From assembly GCA_023701165.1 (NCBI GenBank), contig JAMPXL010000034.1:1-8048 (forward strand): 8,048 nt of DNA, given 5' to 3'. This document shows positions 6,915 through 8,048 of this stretch, one piece after another. How positions within the stretch are numbered: position 1 is the stretch's first letter; the number at the start of each line of letters is the position of its first letter. The translations under genes and the position numbers were made by a program. The notes below the pieces were generated by a model. It was not told where the DNA came from and searched no databases. It was given only the letters and a program-made list of their open reading frames with translations. This DNA comes from Geothrix sp. (GTDB taxonomy: Bacteria; Acidobacteriota; Holophagae; Holophagales; Holophagaceae).

Positions 6915-6930
6915 GGTTCCACGTGGAACA
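6915..6930. promoter_or_regulatory. parS: parS centromere-like site (ParB/Spo0J binding)
   Basis: The plus strand reads GGTTCCACGTGGAACA. Its core GTTCCACGTGGAAC (6916-6929) is a perfect 14-bp palindrome. The minus strand, TGTTCCACGTGGAACC, fits the known chromosomal parS form built as TGTTnCACGTGnAACA and, from memory, is the form reported for Pseudomonas. ParB (Spo0J) binds such sites, spreads on the flanking DNA and recruits SMC/condensin and ParA for chromosome segregation. The site lies in non-coding DNA 57 bp upstream of the chosen ftsY start. The match is seen in the sequence; binding is inferred. Confidence 0.85.
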
Positions 6931-6936
6931 ACCGGT

Positions 6937-7305
6937 CTAGAACCCCGGCTTTGCCGCCATCGGCACGAACAGGGGCGGGGTGGCGAGGCCCGGGTGACGG
7001 TCGGACCAGGTGCGGAAATCCACCCCTCCGCCCGTGCTCGAGGCCAGCCCCGAGAGGGCCAGCAGCAGGAGGAGGTCCGCAAGCGGGTTTACGAGGCACG
7101 CGGGTTCTTGTGGGCGCAAGTCGTTTGGATTCAATCGAATTTGTGAAGTTTTGGAGAGTTGCGGGGGAAGCGGCATCCAGGGCCGGCCCAAGGCCTGCAC
7201 AGGACAGGTCAGTTCCCGCGGCGGCAGGAAGGCCCCGGGGGGCTGGGGGCCATGGAAGGCCAGGGGCGGCAGCTGCAAGACGAGGGAGAAGGCTTCCGTG
7301 AGCAT
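6937..7305 (-). CDS. Doubtful small ORF between the TPR gene and ftsY, unrecognised
   Basis: An ATG at 7305 opens a 122-codon frame ending in TAG at 6937. I do not recognise the product and no good ribosome-binding site precedes the ATG. The frame has two G/C-ending segments: an N-terminal Pro-rich piece (MLTEAFSLVLQLPPLAF onward) and a C-terminal piece starting with a leucine-rich hydrophobic stretch (LADLLLLLALSGLASS) and ending PLFVPMAAKPGF. They are separated by about 20 codons with A/T-ending third positions (roughly 7110-7160). An alternative is a shorter protein of about 59 residues from a TTG near 7119, where the hydrophobic stretch would be a signal or membrane segment. It may also be a decayed gene remnant or non-coding. 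Competing frames on both strands are no better. Confidence 0.22.
   Translation of the reverse strand: MLTEAFSLVLQLPPLAFHGPQPPGAFLPPRELTCPVQALGRPWMPLPPQLSKTSQIRLNPNDLRPQEPACLVNPLADLLLLLALSGLASSTGGGVDFRTWSDRHPGLATPPLFVPMAAKPGF
7107..7158 (-). promoter_or_regulatory. AT-richer island, possible promoter region for the ftsY-ribD unit
   Basis: This roughly 50-bp stretch is markedly poorer in GC than everything around it. It contains a small inverted repeat, ATTC (7129-7132) and GAAT (7137-7140). It is the only such dip in the 496-bp gap between the TPR stop and the ftsY start, so it is the best place for a promoter reading toward ftsY. I could not find convincing -35 and -10 hexamers at proper spacing on either strand, so the assignment rests on composition and position only. 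Confidence 0.25.
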
Positions 7306-7353
7306 GGGGCACCACCGGGAAGGATCCAACCGGGGCCGGATCCGGGCAAGGGC

Positions 7354-8048
7354 TCAGGGGGTTGGCGGGGCGGCGGCCAGCATGCGCTGCGCCTGCCGCA
7401 GGTTCTCCCGCAGCACGGGATCACCGGGCCGCTGGACCAGGGCGGCCTTGAAGTCATCCCTGCTGGCCGCGTACTGCTTCAGGTTGAAGTGGGCGATGCC
7501 CCGGTTGAACAGGGCCTCCATCTGGCCGGGCTCCAGGGCCAGGGCCTTGTCGAAGGCCTCCTTGGCCTCGGCCCAGGCCTTCCGCTGGAGGGCGCCCCGG
7601 CCCAGGTTGTTCCAGGCGTGGGGGGCCTTGGGATCGGCCTCAACGGCCTTCTGGAGGGCTTCCGAGGACTCCTCGAAACGGCCCAGGCGGGCCAGGGCCT
7701 CGCCCTTCCAGGCCTGGGCGTCCGCATCCCTGGGTTTTCCCTTGAGGATGGTTTCCGAATGGGCCAGCAGGGCGGGCCAGTCGCCAGCCAGGCGGGCCTC
7801 GGTGCAGGCGTTGGCGTAGCCCTCGGGTTGGCCCAGACGGCCGTTTTCCGCGTGGGCCAGCAGGGCCTCCTGGTGCTTCCCCAAGTGGCTGAGGGCCTGG
7901 GCCCGGTAGAGGCGGCAGGTGCCCAGGCGGGGGCCGGTCTTGGCCTCCAGCTGGGGGAGGAGGGACTTGCAGACGGCGGCGAGGCGGGCCCAGCGCTGGC
8001 TGCGGTTCAGGGCCTGGAGGCGGTATTCATAGTACTGGCGCTGCACCC
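7354..8048 (-). CDS. TPR-repeat protein, 5' end beyond the window
   Basis: About 231 residues of the C-terminal part are visible and the frame is open to the window edge. The GTG at 8046 may simply be an internal valine. Three canonical tetratricopeptide repeats stand in tandem near the C-terminus (visible residues about 108-140, 141-174 and 175-208), with typical elements such as AWKGEALARLGRFEES, AWNNLGRGALQRKAWAEA and ALFNRGIAHFNLKQYAAS. The earlier part (about 1-105) also looks like paired helices with weaker TPR-like spacing. Such repeats form a superhelical protein-binding surface; the partner cannot be predicted. No signal peptide can be assessed because the N-terminus is missing. The protein ends in a short Ala/Pro tail. 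The gene lies upstream of ftsY on the same strand, separated by 496 bp, so it is probably a separate unit. Confidence 0.85.
   Translation of the reverse strand, partial: VQRQYYEYRLQALNRSQRWARLAAVCKSLLPQLEAKTGPRLGTCRLYRAQALSHLGKHQEALLAHAENGRLGQPEGYANACTEARLAGDWPALLAHSETILKGKPRDADAQAWKGEALARLGRFEESSEALQKAVEADPKAPHAWNNLGRGALQRKAWAEAKEAFDKALALEPGQMEALFNRGIAHFNLKQYAASRDDFKAALVQRPGDPVLRENLRQAQRMLAAAPPTP

Noticed and set aside
6858..7082. N-terminal extension of ftsY to an ATG at 7082
   Set aside because: The added residues are Arg/Pro/Ser-rich, unlike FtsY, and would run through parS. The GTG at 6857 has a ribosome-binding site and gives a normal minimal FtsY.

Overview
The window is bacterial chromosomal DNA of very high GC content with strong G/C preference at third codon positions. 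It holds three housekeeping genes (gatB, ftsY, ribD), a sulfur-metabolism pair, and several unfamiliar genes. A GatB subunit of the tRNA amidotransferase and a lipoprotein with a clear lipobox suggest a Gram-negative lineage that uses indirect tRNA amidation. My tentative guess is Acidobacteriota (Holophaga/Geothrix-like); this rests on composition and general impression only. No insertion sequence, CRISPR array, rRNA or tRNA gene was seen.

Layout: positions 1-3067 are read on the plus strand. They hold the 3' part of gatB, a small zinc-ribbon protein with a C-terminal membrane anchor, a PLP enzyme of the cystathionine gamma-synthase/MetZ family, and a ThiS-type sulfur carrier whose ATG overlaps the stop of the PLP gene. 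Two GC-rich stem-loops lie in the gaps on either side of the zinc-ribbon gene. Positions 3072-8048 are all read on the minus strand. In transcription order they hold a TPR protein (5' end outside the window), a poorly supported small ORF region, ftsY (SRP receptor), ribD (riboflavin deaminase/reductase, overlapping ftsY by 8 nt), and a large lipoprotein. The two blocks converge with only 4 bp between their stop codons near 3070.

How the genes work together: the PLP enzyme and ThiS-like protein probably form one translationally coupled unit. This raises the possibility that sulfur is delivered to an amino-acid precursor from a protein thiocarboxylate, as known for HcyS/MetY and CysO/CysM. FtsY and RibD are co-transcribed but functionally unrelated. 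The lipoprotein looks like a metalloprotease-type fold that has lost its zinc-binding residues.

The most notable non-coding signal is a near-perfect chromosomal parS (ParB-binding centromere) site at 6915-6930, just upstream of ftsY. It has a perfect 14-bp palindromic core, GTTCCACGTGGAAC, and suggests the locus lies in the origin-proximal part of the chromosome.
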